A stretch of 64,000 nt of DNA, taken from NCBI RefSeq assembly GCF_000173355.1, contig NZ_ABXA01000036.1:47334-111333 (forward strand), read 5' to 3'. This DNA is from Anaerococcus hydrogenalis DSM 7454. GTDB lineage: Bacteria; Bacillota; Clostridia; Tissierellales; Peptoniphilaceae. Both the position numbers and the translations under genes were made by a program. The notes below the pieces were generated by a model. That model was not told the DNA's origin, made no database searches, and worked only from the letters and a program-made list of their open reading frames with translations. Shown in pieces: positions 15,904 through 28,376 of this stretch; the stretch's first letter is position 1; the number at the start of each line of letters is the position of its first letter.

Positions 15904-16690
15904 TTATGAATTTATGCAAAGGGCTCTTTTGGTAGGGCTTATGCTTTCTATAATAATTCCTATGATTGGAATTGTTATGGTAAATAGGAGAACATCTATG
16001 ATAGGAGATGCCCTATCACACACAGCTCTTTCTGGGGTGGCTCTTGGACTTATTATAGGAATAAATCCTGTTTTTTCATCAATAATTATTTGTATTATTG
16101 CAGGATTTGCTATAGAAATAATTAGAAAAAAATTCAAAAATTTTGGAGATATGGCTACAGCTATAATAATGAGTCTAGGAATTGGACTAGCTGCTATTAT
16201 GTCAGATTTTACCCCTGGTGGAACAAGTTTTGAATCATTTTTATTTGGTTCAATTACTAGTGTTACAAAAACTGACCTTATTGTAGTAAGTGTGATTTTT
16301 GTTTTTGTCTTATTTTTTAGCCTTTATCTTTACTATCCTCTCCTATATAATTCAATTTCTCCATTAATGGCAAATTTGGCAGGAATTAATTCAAAATTAG
16401 TTTCAAATATTTTTACATTTTTGACAGCTGTTACAATTGGAATTTCTACAAAAACTGTTGGGGCTTTGATGATTTCATCTCTTATGGTCCTACCTGTGGC
16501 AAGTTCCCTTTTAATTTCAAAATCTTATAGAGAAACTTTTATAAAATCCATTATTATCGCAATAATTTATATGATGGCAGGAATTAGCGCAAGTTTTTAT
16601 CTGGGAATAAAACCAGGTGGTGCTATAGTAGTTATTGCTGTTATTGGGATGATAATTTCATTAATAATTCAAAAAATTTTAAAAAGATAG
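15896..16690 (+). CDS. znuB: zinc ABC transporter permease, ABC-3 family
   Basis: The 264-residue protein has seven to eight membrane helices and the ABC-3 features MVNRRTSMIGDALSHTALSGVALG and TVGALMISSLMVLPVA, which are typical for manganese/zinc permeases. It overlaps the end of znuC by eight bases. With the Zur-like regulator it completes a zinc acquisition operon ending in a terminator at 16685. Confidence 0.92.
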   Translation: MLSYEFMQRALLVGLMLSIIIPMIGIVMVNRRTSMIGDALSHTALSGVALGLIIGINPVFSSIIICIIAGFAIEIIRKKFKNFGDMATAIIMSLGIGLAAIMSDFTPGGTSFESFLFGSITSVTKTDLIVVSVIFVFVLFFSLYLYYPLLYNSISPLMANLAGINSKLVSNIFTFLTAVTIGISTKTVGALMISSLMVLPVASSLLISKSYRETFIKSIIIAIIYMMAGISASFYLGIKPGGAIVVIAVIGMIISLIIQKILKR

Positions 16691-16709
16691 GTTCGCCTGT
16701 CTTTTTTTT
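16685..16709 (+). terminator. Rho-independent terminator of znuACB
   Basis: AGATAGG-TTCG-CCTGTCT followed by eight T overlaps the end of znuB. Confidence 0.8.
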
Positions 16710-16762
16710 GTGAAAATTTTCTATGATATAATTAATTAAGAATTAAAATAGAAAGGTTTGAT

Positions 16763-17482
16763 ATGAAAATAATAATTTCACCTGCAAAAAGGTTTAAACA
16801 TTTTGAAAATGAAAAAACAGAAGGACTTTTATTTGAAGAAGAAACAAAAGACTTGGTTGAAAAACTTAGGAGTTTTTCTATAAATGATTTAGCAAATATG
16901 TTTTTTTGTAATGATGATTTAGCAATTAAGGCCTATTATGATTACAAAGATTTTGATTTTAATAATTTAAAAAACCCTGCAATTTTCTCTTATGATGGGC
17001 TTGTTTTTAAACAATTTAAAAAGGAAGATTTTAATGATTTGGCTTATTTAAATGACCATGTTTATATAATTTCTGCCCTTTATGGTCTTTGTAAGCCTTT
17101 TACAGGTATATCTGATTATAGGTTATATATGGATTCAAAAGGAATTGATATGCCTGGATTTTGGGCTGATAAAATTTATGAAAAAGCCTTTGAGGATGAA
17201 GATTTTATTATAAATTTGGCAAGTGCTGAATATGCAAAACTATTAAAAAAATATTTAAAAAAAGATCAAAAATTATTAACCTTAACATTTAAGGAAGATA
17301 GGAATGGAAAAATAAGGTCAATTGTTTCCTATACTAAGCAAATGCGTGGGAGAATGCTTAAATATTTGATAAACAAAAAAATCAAAGACCCAGAAGAAAT
17401 TAAAAAAATAATCCTTTGCGATTATATTTATGATCCTTATAATTCAACTGAAGATGAATTTGTTTTTGTGAGGAAGTCTTGA
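16763..17482 (+). CDS. yaaA: YaaA/UPF0246 family peroxide-stress protein
   Basis: The 239-residue protein starts with the family hallmark MKIIISPAKRFK and has the conserved YDGLVFKQ, ISALYGLCKP and DYRLYMDSKG stretches. In Escherichia coli YaaA limits DNA damage from peroxide by lowering free iron, and it binds DNA in vitro. AAAGG precedes the ATG. Its stop overlaps the sbcD start, so it is co-translated with DNA-repair genes, in keeping with a role in DNA protection. Confidence 0.9.
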   Translation: MKIIISPAKRFKHFENEKTEGLLFEEETKDLVEKLRSFSINDLANMFFCNDDLAIKAYYDYKDFDFNNLKNPAIFSYDGLVFKQFKKEDFNDLAYLNDHVYIISALYGLCKPFTGISDYRLYMDSKGIDMPGFWADKIYEKAFEDEDFIINLASAEYAKLLKKYLKKDQKLLTLTFKEDRNGKIRSIVSYTKQMRGRMLKYLINKKIKDPEEIKKIILCDYIYDPYNSTEDEFVFVRKS

Positions 17483-18576
17483 TGAAATTATTACACTTAT
17501 CAGACCTCCACATAGGAAAAAATATAGGATCATATTCACTTCTTGAAGATCAAAAATATTGTCTTGACCAAATTTTAGATATTATAAAAAATGAAAAAAT
17601 TGATATAGTTATTATAGCTGGTGATATTTTTGATACCTCTATTCCAAATAGCGAGTCTATGAAAGTATACTCTGACTTTGTTGATAAGATTATTTTTGAT
17701 TTGAAGAAAAAAATTATAGCAATTTCTGGAAACCATGATTCAGGAAAAAGGCTTGAAATCTCAAAAAGCTTTTTTGAAAAAAATTCTTATTATATTTTTG
17801 GAAGTTCTTTTGATAAATCTTTAACTCTTGAAGATGAATTTGGACTGGTTAATTTTTATCCGATTCCTTACATTTCCTTAGCCAGGGCAAAAAATGAAAT
17901 TGATCCAAATATAGAAAATTTTACAGATTTATATAGGATTCTACTTAAAGATATAGATTATAATGATAGGAATGTTTTAATAAGTCATTGTTATGCAAAT
18001 GAAAAGGCATTTGAAGATGAGGAAATTGAGGGGGAAAAGCCTCTAACAATTGGGGGAAATGATGCTATGGATGCAAATTTATTTGAAAATTTTGACTATG
18101 TAGCTCTTGGCCACCTTCACAGAAAACATTTTGTAATTGATGAAAAAATTAGGTATTGTGGAACTTTCATGAAGTATTCATTTTCAGAAGTAAGGCAAAA
18201 AAAGTCAGTGACTGTAGTGGATTTAAAAGATAATATTTCTATAAAAGAAATAGAGATAAGGCCTTTAAATGATTTTTGTCAAATTGAAGATTATTTTGAA
18301 AATATCTTAAAAATGGAAAATTCGAATGAATATATAGAATTTATTTTAAAGGATGATCAACCCATAGATTCACCCATGGCGAAATTAAAAATCAAATTTC
18401 CCCATGCTGTCTCTATAAGATATAAAAACACCATTGATTTGGAAGGTTATGATGATATAGAAATTGATCTTGAAAGTTTATCTACTATGGAAATTTTCCA
18501 AAAATTTTATAAATTTAAAATGGATGAGAATATGAGTGAAAAAGATAATGAAATTTTTAAAAAGGTGATTCAATGA
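17482..18576 (+). CDS. sbcD: SbcCD nuclease subunit D (Mre11-like)
   Basis: SbcD is the manganese-dependent phosphoesterase of the SbcCD complex that opens hairpins and trims blocked DNA ends. The five metal-binding motifs are visible: LSDLHIG, IIAGDIFD, ISGNHDSG, ISHCYA and LGHLH. The length of 364 residues is normal. I use the ATG at 17482, which overlaps the yaaA stop and has GAGGAAG upstream. Its own stop overlaps the sbcC start in ATGA. Confidence 0.94.
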   Translation: MKLLHLSDLHIGKNIGSYSLLEDQKYCLDQILDIIKNEKIDIVIIAGDIFDTSIPNSESMKVYSDFVDKIIFDLKKKIIAISGNHDSGKRLEISKSFFEKNSYYIFGSSFDKSLTLEDEFGLVNFYPIPYISLARAKNEIDPNIENFTDLYRILLKDIDYNDRNVLISHCYANEKAFEDEEIEGEKPLTIGGNDAMDANLFENFDYVALGHLHRKHFVIDEKIRYCGTFMKYSFSEVRQKKSVTVVDLKDNISIKEIEIRPLNDFCQIEDYFENILKMENSNEYIEFILKDDQPIDSPMAKLKIKFPHAVSIRYKNTIDLEGYDDIEIDLESLSTMEIFQKFYKFKMDENMSEKDNEIFKKVIQ

Positions 18577-21500
18577 AACCAGTAAGTCTTGAAATGTATG
18601 GCTTTATGACCTATAAAAATAAAACTTTTATAGATTTTACAAAACTATATAGTTCCAAAATTTTTATAATTTCTGGAGATACAGGCAGTGGGAAAACTTC
18701 AATTTTTGATGCTATAAGTTTTGCTCTTTTTGGTGAGGTTCAAAGACATGCTTTTAATATTGATGATCTAAGAAGTGATTTTCTAAATGTCAATGACCCA
18801 CCTACATATGTGGATTTTAGTTTTGAACTTGATGGTAAAAAATATAGGGTAAAAAGAATTCCAAAACAAAGGGCCAAAAAAACAAGAGCCAATGTGCAGG
18901 TAGGCCATAGTGTTGAATTTTATAAGTATGAAAAAGATAAAGAAATTTTAATATCTGATGGGCCACAAAAAACTGATAAGAAGATAATTGATTTGATAGG
19001 TCTAAATTTTGACCAATTAAATAGGGTTATGATTTTAGCTCAAGGTGAGTTTTCAAAATTTTTAAAATCAAGCTCTGATGATAAGGCTACTCTTTTATCT
19101 AAAATTTTTTCATCTTATATTTATAAAGACATTGAAGAAAAATTAAAGGATGCCAGCAAGGATTCTAAGAAAAAATTAGAATTTATTGCAAATAAATTAA
19201 AAACAGAAGTTAAGAAAAATGACTTATTGGATGAAAATATTGATGATGAAATAATTGAATTAAAGGATTTTTCTAAAATTGAAAAAGTGATAGAAGACTT
19301 ATCTAATGATTTAGAAAAAAAATTTGATGAAAAGAAGAAAGAAAAAAATTCCTTATCAAAAATCTTAGATGATAAAAATTTAAAGCTAAGTTTTTATGAA
19401 AAAGAAAATGAACAAATAAGATTATTTGAGACTTTAAACTTAGAAAGACAAGAAATTTTAAGTAAAAAAGATTACTATGAAAATTTAAAAAATGAATTAG
19501 ATTTTTCACAAAAGGCTATCCTAATTAAGCCCTACTATGAAAATTTAAGTGATAATAAGAAAAATTATAATGATTTAGAGAAAAAATATTATGATGAAAA
19601 AGATAAACTTAAAATTATTGATAAAAATTTATTAGAATCTAGGGAAAAATTAGGAAATATTGAAGAAATAGAAAATATAATTGATCAAAAAAAGAAAATA
19701 TAGTAAAAAATGATCAAATAATGAAAAAATTCAATGAACTTCTTTCTATAAAAAATGAATTGGAAAAAAAATATACAAAATATAGAACTTTCTAAAAAAT
19801 ACAAGGATCAAATAGATGTGCTTTTAGAAGAAAAGAACCAAATAAGTGATCATATAAGAGCCTTATCAGATAAACTTCTTGATATTTCAAAAGACCTTGA
19901 AAAAATAAATGATCAAGGGCACAAAATAAAAGATGAGCTTAGGGATTACCAAAGTCTTTTTGAAAAATCTTTGGAAAATGATAAGAAAATAAAAGACCTA
20001 GAAAAATTAGAAAAAGAACTTTTAAAAGCAGAGGCTGATTTTAAAAATATAGGAGGGAAATTAAAATTAGCAGAAGAATCCAAAAAATCTATCCTAATTA
20101 ATGAATTTAGAAAAGATTTAGAAAAAAATGGAATTTGCCCTATATGTGGGTCTATTTATGATAAAAAAGTAGAATTTTTAGAAGTAGGAGATTTTGATTT
20201 AGAAAAAATAAGGCAAGATTTCGTGGATTTAAAGATTAAGCTTAAATATTTAAATGAAAAAAAATCTGATTTAAAAAATTCAATTGATAATAAGTTAAAA
20301 GATCCTAAAGTTTATGAAGAAAGTTTAAATGAATATAAAAAATCTTATCAAGATCTTAGAAATTTATACAAAAAAAACCTTGCCGTATATGATGAGAAAA
20401 AGAAAATAAGGAAAATCTTGATAAAAATGCAAATTTAATTGAAGATAAGTTAAAAGATTTAAAAAATAAGCTCGATAAGTTTCAAAATCTAGATGACATA
20501 AGTGATCTTCAAAATAAATATAAGGTAAAAAAGAAGAACTTGATGTTTTTGATAAAAATGAAATTGAAAAAAGCTTAGAAAAAGATAGACTCTATGTAAG
20601 TAAAGAAGAAAAAAGAATAAAATTTTTAAGCGATGAGATTAAAGATTTGGAAAATAAAAGGTCATCATCCTCTTCTTTAATTTTAAACTATGAGTCTGAT
20701 TTGAAAATTTCTAAGGAAAAAATCTTAAAAGAAAGCCAAATTTTTGATGAAAAAGTAAATGAAAATTTCAAAAATATGGATGAATTTTTAAAATATTTAA
20801 ATCTTTTAAATGATTTGATAAGTCAAAAAGAAAAAATAGACTTATATTTTGAAAAATTAAATAATATCTCTATAAGAATAGAAGGTCTAAGGGAATATGA
20901 AAATATTGAGTACTACCAAACTGATAGAATAAAAGAAGATATAGAAAATTTAAAGAAAAAAATTGAAAAAACAAATGATTTTTTATTTTCAATAAGATTA
21001 AAAATAGAAAAATTATCTGAAAGTAAAAAAGAAATTAATAAGATAAAAATTTCTTTGGATAAGTCAAAAAATGATGATGAAATTTTATATAAACTTGCCA
21101 AAGTTTGTGATGGATCCTTATCTAAAGTTTCTGGAAGGGAAAAAATTAATTTTGAGACTTTTGTTCTTTCTTATTATTTTAATAAAATTTTAACTTATGC
21201 AAATCTTAGGTTAAAGGATATGAGTGATGGGCAATTTAAAATGTTAAGAAAAAAAGAAACAAGTGATAAGAGAAAAAACAATGGTCTGGATATAGAAATT
21301 TTGGATTATAATACTGGAAAAATTAGAAGTGAAGCTTCACTTTCTGGAGGAGAAACTTTTATCGCATCTTTGGCCCTTGCCCTCGGTCTTTCAGATGAAA
21401 TAAGTGGAGAAAATGGAGGCATAAAAATAGACACACTTTTTATTGATGAAGGTTTTGGGTCCTTATCAGATGATTATTTAGAAAAAGCAATTAGGACCAT

Positions 21501-21633
21501 AGAAAAATTATCCTATGATAATAAATTTATCGGCTTAATTTCTCACGTAAAAGAATTGAAAAATGCAATTGATGCAAAAATTGAAGTTAAATATTCAAAA
21601 ACGGAAGGCTCAAGTTTGAAGGTGGTTGTATGA
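18573..21633 (+). CDS. sbcC: SbcCD nuclease subunit C (Rad50-like ATPase), four frame breaks
   Basis: The N-terminal ATPase half has Walker A GDTGSGKTSIFDAISFALFGE-type sequence and the Q-loop LAQGEFSKFLKS. Long coiled coils flank the zinc-hook motif CPICG near 20140. The C-terminal half has the signature LSGGETFIASLALALGL and Walker B TLFIDEGFGSL. As written the frame breaks four times: at the A runs 19687-19693 (one A missing), 19764-19771 (one extra), 20397-20401 (one missing) and 20527-20532 (one missing). Restoring these gives one protein of about 1,020 residues, normal for SbcC. It works with SbcD just upstream and its stop overlaps the addB start. Confidence 0.92.
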
Positions 21634-24600
21634 TAAAAGTTATAATGAGTAAATTTCCTGAGGAAAATTCCCTCTATATTTATAAGGATATAGAAGAAAA
21701 ATTAAAAAAAAAGGAACAATCTTTTTTAATAGTTCCTGAGCAATATACCCTGGAAAGTGATATGGATTTTATTGATTCTATAAAATATAAGTCTGTAATG
21801 GATGCAAAAGTTTTATCTTTTTCATCATTAATTTCCTATATCTCACAAAGATTATCTTTAAAAAAACATGAAAATTTAAATCAAGTATCTAAGGCAATTT
21901 TACTAACAAGTGTTTTAGATGAAGTTGATGATAAATTGAAATTATTTTCCAATAAGGCATCAGATATAGATTTTGTTACTAGTCTTTCAGATTTTATATC
22001 AAATATAAAAGAATATTATTTTGACCATGATTTTTTTGATCAAATAGAAAATAATGAAAATCTTGATACCATGACCAAGCTTAAATTTAAAGAAATAAAA
22101 ATAATTTATGATTCTTATGTAAAAAAATTAGAAAATTCTTATATTGATAGCGAGGATGAACTTAGTATTATCAAGGATAATATTAAATATTGTGATTTTT
22201 TGAAAAATGTAAATTTTTACTTTGATAAATTTGACCTATTATCAGATTTAAAATTAGATTTTATAAGAGAGCTTATAAAAATAGGCGCAAAAATTACTGT
22301 ATCAATTTCTCTTGATTCAAAATATTACCAAAATCACTTTTCAAATGACATGGAAATTTTTGACCAATCTATGAGATTTGTTGAAAGTATAAAAAGTTTG
22401 GATAAAATTCAAATAATAAATGTAGAAAAAAAATCTGATATTTTAGATATTAACCATCTTTATGAAAATTTTGAAAAATATAATCCAGAAAAGTTTTGGG
22501 ATAAGACTTCTAATATAAAAATTGTTGAATCAATTTCATCTACTAATGAAATTGAAAATATGGCCTTGATGATAGAAAAATTAATTAGGAAAGGATATTC
22601 ATATTCTGATATTTCACTTGTTATGGCAAATGAAGATGAGTATGAAAATTTGATTAGAAGAATTTTTTCTAGAATGAATATCCCTATTTTTATAGATAAG
22701 TCGCAAAAAATGTCTGACAACCATGTTGTAAAAACTTGGCTTTCTTTAATTAGGCTAGTAGTTTTTAATTTTAGAAAAACTGACCTTGAGGCCTTTATTA
22801 GGTCAGATTTAATAGATTTTGGAGAAAATTCCCTAGAAAGAGTTTTGGTTTTTCAAAATTATATGAATACCAGAAAAATTAAGGGGTCAATGATTTTTGA
22901 TGATAAATATTTTACTCTAGATGAAAATTTTTATAAGGGTGAGATAAAAGAAGAAAAAAAAGAAGAATTAGCTAAGGTTAATTCAATTCGAAAAATTATT
23001 TTAGATTTGACAAATGACCTTTATGAAATATCAAATAAAAATATAAGTGCAAGTGATATTGTAAAGAAGATTTTTAATCTTATCGATAATGAAAGGATAA
23101 AATCCGGCTTTAACCATTACCAAGAATATATAAAAGACAATAAAATTGAAATTTATGAAGAAAATAAGCAAATTTGGGATAAATTTATAACAATTCTTGA
23201 ACAAATTGTATCGATAATGAAAGATGGCAAGGCCAATCTTAGAAAAATTTATAAATTAATTCAAAAGGCATGTGAGGCGACTACTATTGGTTTGATTCCA
23301 CCAGCAATTGACCAAGTTTTAATTGGAGATTTTTCAAGAGATAGGATAAATGATAGGAAGATAAAAATTTTTGTAGGGATGACCGATATTTATTTTCCAG
23401 AAAATAATAATTCTGATATGTTAATTTCAGAAAACGAAAAAACTTCCCTAGAAAAAGAAGGCTTTGACCTTAAAATTTATAAGGCAAAAAAGAATGATAA
23501 GATTCTTTTAAATATTTTAAGGATGTTTACCTCATCACAAAAAATTATTTTCTCATATTCTCTAATAAATAAAAATAATGATCCTATGAATAAATCTACA
23601 AGCATTTCTGATATTATAAATATTTTTCCAAATATAAGTTATCAAAAAATTTCAACAGGAAAATTTGATCTTGTAAAATATTCAAAAGATCTTTTGGATA
23701 TGAAGGCTTACCAAATTTTGTGGGATATTAAAGAAAAGGAGAAGGTAAGCGAGATAGAAAAAGAATTTGTAAAAGCTTATCTTCAATTTAAAAAAGATTT
23801 TTCAAAAAATTATGAATTTAATATTTCCAAAAATTCTTCCTATGATTTATTTATAAAAGGATTTACCTACTCTAACCAAAAAAATCCACTAGATAAGGAA
23901 ATTTCTAAAAAGCTTTACAATAAAAATAGGTTTTCTGTTTCAGAAATAGAGTCATATGCAAGGTGCCCTTACAAATACTTTATCAATTATGGATTAAGGG
24001 CAAAAAAAAGTAAAAATTTGGATGTAGATATGATGGAAATTGGAAATATTGTCCACTATAATATGGAAAATATTTCAAAAGATTTAAGGGGAATAGACAT
24101 TGAAAATCTTGATGATAAGAAACTAGAAAGTCTAGTAAAAGAAAATTTTGAAAAAGCTATTGAAAGTTCTTTAGAAAAAGTGAGAGCAAATGATAATAAA
24201 AACAAGTTTATCTTATCAAATGTTTATGGATCTACACAAAAATCTACAAAGAAAGTTTTAGACCAAATAAAAAGGGAAAATTTCAAATTGATGGAGTTGA
24301 GGAAAAATATGGTAAGGGTCAAAAATATCCTGAAGTTTATGTTGATGATCATAATTATTTAGAAGGAAGAATTGACAGGATAGATAGGTTTGAAGATTTT
24401 GTAAGAATTATTGATTATAAGACGGGCAGTACTGAAATAAATATTAAATACGTTTTTAATGGAATTCAACTTCAACTTTTTGTATATATGCTTTCAGTTA
24501 AAGAAAAAAAAATCAGAAAATCTCTCACCAGTAGCAAGTTTTTATTTGCCCCTTAAAGATGAGGTTCAAAAAATTGATGATCCTGTTACGAAAAAAACAA

Positions 24601-24989
24601 TTCTTGATATTTATAATAAAAAGACAAAAATGAATGGCCTTATTATAAAAATTAATGAGGAAGTTTTAAAGCTTTTGGATGAAGATTTTGATGGGAAAAA
24701 ATCTGATATTTTTAAAATATCTAGAGGCAAGGTAAATATATTTACACCGGAAGAGGAAGAAATTTTGGAAAAATTTATAAAAAAATTAATTTCAAATTAT
24801 ATATGCCAAATTAAAGATGGAAATATAAAATTAAATCCTCTAAGAGAAAATCAAAATACTTATGAATGTAAAAATTGTGAATTTAAATCAATTTGTAAAT
24901 TTGATTATACAATCGATCAAGATAAATTTAGGGATATAAATAAAGATATTTCCTTAGCTAAGATAAAAAAGGAGCTATCAGATGAGTAA
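21630..24989 (+). CDS. addB: ATP-dependent helicase/nuclease subunit B (AddB), two frame breaks, no Walker A
   Basis: AddB is a partner in the AddAB enzyme that resects double-strand breaks for recombination. The inactivated-helicase core and the C-terminal RecB-type nuclease are present: FSVSEIESYARCPYKYFINYGL supplies the first iron-sulfur cysteine, LEGRIDRIDRF and IIDYKTG are the nuclease motifs, and YECKNCEFKSICKFD gives the remaining cysteines. One A is missing somewhere in 24271-24288 and one is extra in the nine-A run at 24504-24512; correcting them gives about 1,119 residues. The N-terminus, MIKVIMSKFPEENSLY, lacks the GxxGSGK(T/S) loop found in Bacillus AddB. Confidence 0.9.
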
Positions 24990-27900
24990 ATTTAAGCCAA
25001 CTGATGATCAGAAAAAAGCAATTGAAATTAGAAATAAAAATATAATAGTTTCTGCAGCAGCAGGTAGTGGAAAAACTAGGGTTTTGGTAGATAGGGTAGT
25101 ATCTTTGATGATTGAGGAAAAAATCCCTATAAAAAATATGATAATTGTAACCTTTACTAACAAGGCTTCTGTTGAAATGAAAGATAGGATTAGGGAAAAA
25201 TTATCTGAGCTTTTGGATGATGAAAAAATTGATAGTTCTTTTGTTAAAAAACAAATAAAAGCTATAAATGATGCCTTTATAAAAACTCTCCACTCTTTTT
25301 GCGCTGATATGCTTAGGGAAAATTTTTATTTGTCTGATAATCTTTCGCCATCTTTTAAAATTGCTGCTGATTCTAAGCAAGCCCTACTTAGAAAAGATGC
25401 CATAGATGAACTTTTTGAAAATGAATATGAAAAAAATGACCAAGAATTTATTGATTTTTTGCATAATTTTGCCAAGGAGAAAGATGATAAGGATGCAAAA
25501 GAAATTGTTTTGGACTTATATGATTTTTCAAAAAGCCAAGTAGACCCTGAAAATTGGATAAAATATCACACAAGTAATAAATTCGATTTTTCTGAATTTA
25601 AAAAAATTATTGAGAAAAAAGTAGATGATATAATAAAAAACGCTGAAGAATTGAAAATATTTATAGAAGAAAAGTCAATGCGTAAAGAATTTATCCAAAT
25701 GATGGATGAGGACCTTTCTTATTTTTATAATCTAAAAAAATATGTAACAGAAGATGAGTGGGACGATAGTCTTGAAAAATTTGACTATAATCTTAAAGCA
25801 AAAACAAGATTTAATAAAAATAAGGATGATCCTAATGAAGATTTATTTGTAAAAACAAAAAGAAACTATTACAAGGACCAATTTATTGAATTGAAAAATA
25901 TAGTTGTAAATACAGATTCCATAACAAAGGCATTTTTTGATCCAAAAGAAGAAGAGGTTTTAGCTGAGCTTAAAAATTTGGTTTTTGAATTTGAAAAAAT
26001 TTATAAGAACAAAAAAAGAGAAGAAAATTATTTGGATTTTTCTGATATGGAACATGAATTTATAAAATTATTAGAAAATGACGACTTAGTGGAAAAATTG
26101 CAAAAACAATTTAAATATATTTTCTTCGATGAATATCAAGATTCCAATGATATACAAAACTATATAGTTGATAAGCTAAAAAATAAAAATAATTTATTTT
26201 TTGTAGGAGATGTAAAACAATCAATCTACGGCTTTAGAAATGCTAGACCTGAACTATTTTTGGAAAAATTAGAATCTTATGAAAAAGATTCGGACTCTGT
26301 AAGGATAAATTTATCTAAAAATTTTAGGACTGACAAGGATTTGATTGATTTTAATAACTATATTTTTGATAGGCTAATGACTAAAAAAAATTCTGATATT
26401 GCCTATAAGGACGATAATCATAGGCTAAATTATCATTTTGAATTTGATGAAAAATATCCCAAAGTTTCGATTAAGGCTTTAAATGCAAGTATTAATGAAG
26501 AAGAATATTTAATAAAAGAAATTGATGATTTAATAAATTCAGGTATGTCTTATAAAGACATAGCGATTTTATTAAGGTCATCTTCAAAGGCATATTTAAT
26601 AGAAAATGAATTAAAAAAGGCAGGCATTCCTTTCTCATCTGATATTTCAAAAATTTCTTTTGAAACTGTAGAAGTTAATTTTTTCATAAATATTTTAAAA
26701 TATATAGCAAATCCAAAAGATGATTTTACCTTACTTTCTGTCTTAAGAAGTGAAATTTTTGATTTTTCTGAAGATGAACTTTCATTAATAAGCCTTTCTT
26801 CTGACAAAAAATTCTTTTATGAAAAATTTTCACTTTATGAAGAAAATTTTGATGATGAATTAAGTCAAAAAATTTCAGATTTTAATACAAATTTTGCAGA
26901 TTTTTCTTATATTTTAAATTTTTCTAATATGTATGATTTTGCAAATATTATTTTTGAAAAATCTGGATACTATGATTTTTTAAAAGCTAGGGATAGGGGA
27001 TATGAAAGAGTTCAAAATATTGAAGCTTTTATAGAACTTATGGATGATTATGATAAAAATAATGAAAATTCCTTGTTTGGATTTTTAACTTATATAGATA
27101 ATTTGAAAAATCAAAAAAAGGATAATCTAAAAGCATCAAGAAATTTATCTGATGAAGAAGATTTGGTAAGGATTATGACTATCCACAAGTCAAAGGGTTT
27201 GGAATTTAAGGCGGTAATTTTGCCAGAAGCTTCAAAAGGATTTAATACCAGAGGTAAAAGTAAGGATATGCTTTTGGATAAGGATTTGGGAATAGGAATA
27301 AATATTTCTGATTGGGATAATAAAATAAAAATTTCATCAATAAAAAGAGATTTAATCTTAGAAAAATTAAATTTAAATGATAAAAAAGAAGAGATGAGAG
27401 TCCTATATGTTGCCCTAACCCGTGCAGAAAGAAAATTATCAATTATAGGTCAAAAAGATTTAAATGAAAAAGGCCTTGATAAAATTATTAGCTCAGATTC
27501 AATACTCGATTTATCTTCCTATATGGATTGGATTTTAAAAATCCTCTTAGAGGATAAAATTATGGCTGATTTTATAGATTTGGATTATAAGACTGATAAT
27601 TTTAGAAATGGGGCTGTAAAAATTGATTACATTGAGGAATTTAAGCTAAACTCAGAACTTAATTTTACTGATGTAAAAGATATGATTGATGGAAAAAATT
27701 ATGATGAGAAAATTTATAAAAACATTAAAGAAATTTTTTCTTATTCTTATGAAAATTTGGAAAATACAAATAAATCATTAAAAAAATCTGTAACAGAAAT
27801 TGCTAAAAATTATGATTTATCAAATAATGGCTACGAAAAATCTAGCTTTGATGATGTGGAAATTTCCCATGATTTTAGAAGACCAAATTTTGATCAAATA

Positions 27901-28376
27901 AGTCTTTCACCAACACAAAAAGGTACTCTTATCCATAAAATTTTTCAAGAGCTTGAATTTAAAGAATATGATTTAGATTCCTTGAAAATAGAAATTGATA
28001 AGCTTATTGATTTAAGAAAAATAAAAAAGAATATATATCCTACTTAAATTTTGAAAATATTTTGGGATTTTTTAATTCAAATCTAATTAAGGACATAAGA
28101 GAAAAATCGCCTCTTATAAGAAAAGAGGAGTCATTTTTAAGAAAAATCGACAATTTTTATGTTAATGGTCAGATTGATATAATGTTTGAATTTGAAGATC
28201 ATATAATTTTAATGGATTTTAAAACAGATTCATATAAGAGAGAAGGATTTTACGATAAACAATTAGAAATTTACAAGGACTCCATAGAAGAAGCCCTTGG
28301 AAAAAAAGTTTCAAAATCATATATTTATTGGTACAATTTTAAAGAATTTGAACAAGTTAATAAAAACCACCATTAA
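24982..28376 (+). CDS. addA: ATP-dependent helicase/nuclease subunit A (AddA), frame break at 28023
   Basis: AddA is the UvrD-like helicase and nuclease subunit of AddAB. The protein shows TDDQKKAIEIRNKNIIVSAAAGSGKTRVL-type Q motif and Walker A, FFDEYQDSN (Walker B), VGDVKQSIYGFRNA, and MTIHKSKGLEFKAVI with VLYVALTRAE. The nuclease part starts at GTLIHKIFQELEF, and IDIMFEFEDHIILMDFKTD carries the metal ligands. The second half of the nuclease lies in another frame; adding one A to the six-A run at 28023-28028 fuses them into about 1,131 residues, typical for AddA. It overlaps addB by eight bases and its end overlaps the convergent SDR gene by 20 bases. Confidence 0.93.

Noticed and set aside
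18573..28376. Reading sbcC, addB and addA as several separate smaller genes
   Set aside because: Each fragment continues the same family exactly where the previous one stops, the downstream fragments lack ribosome binding sites, and each join needs only one base in an A run.
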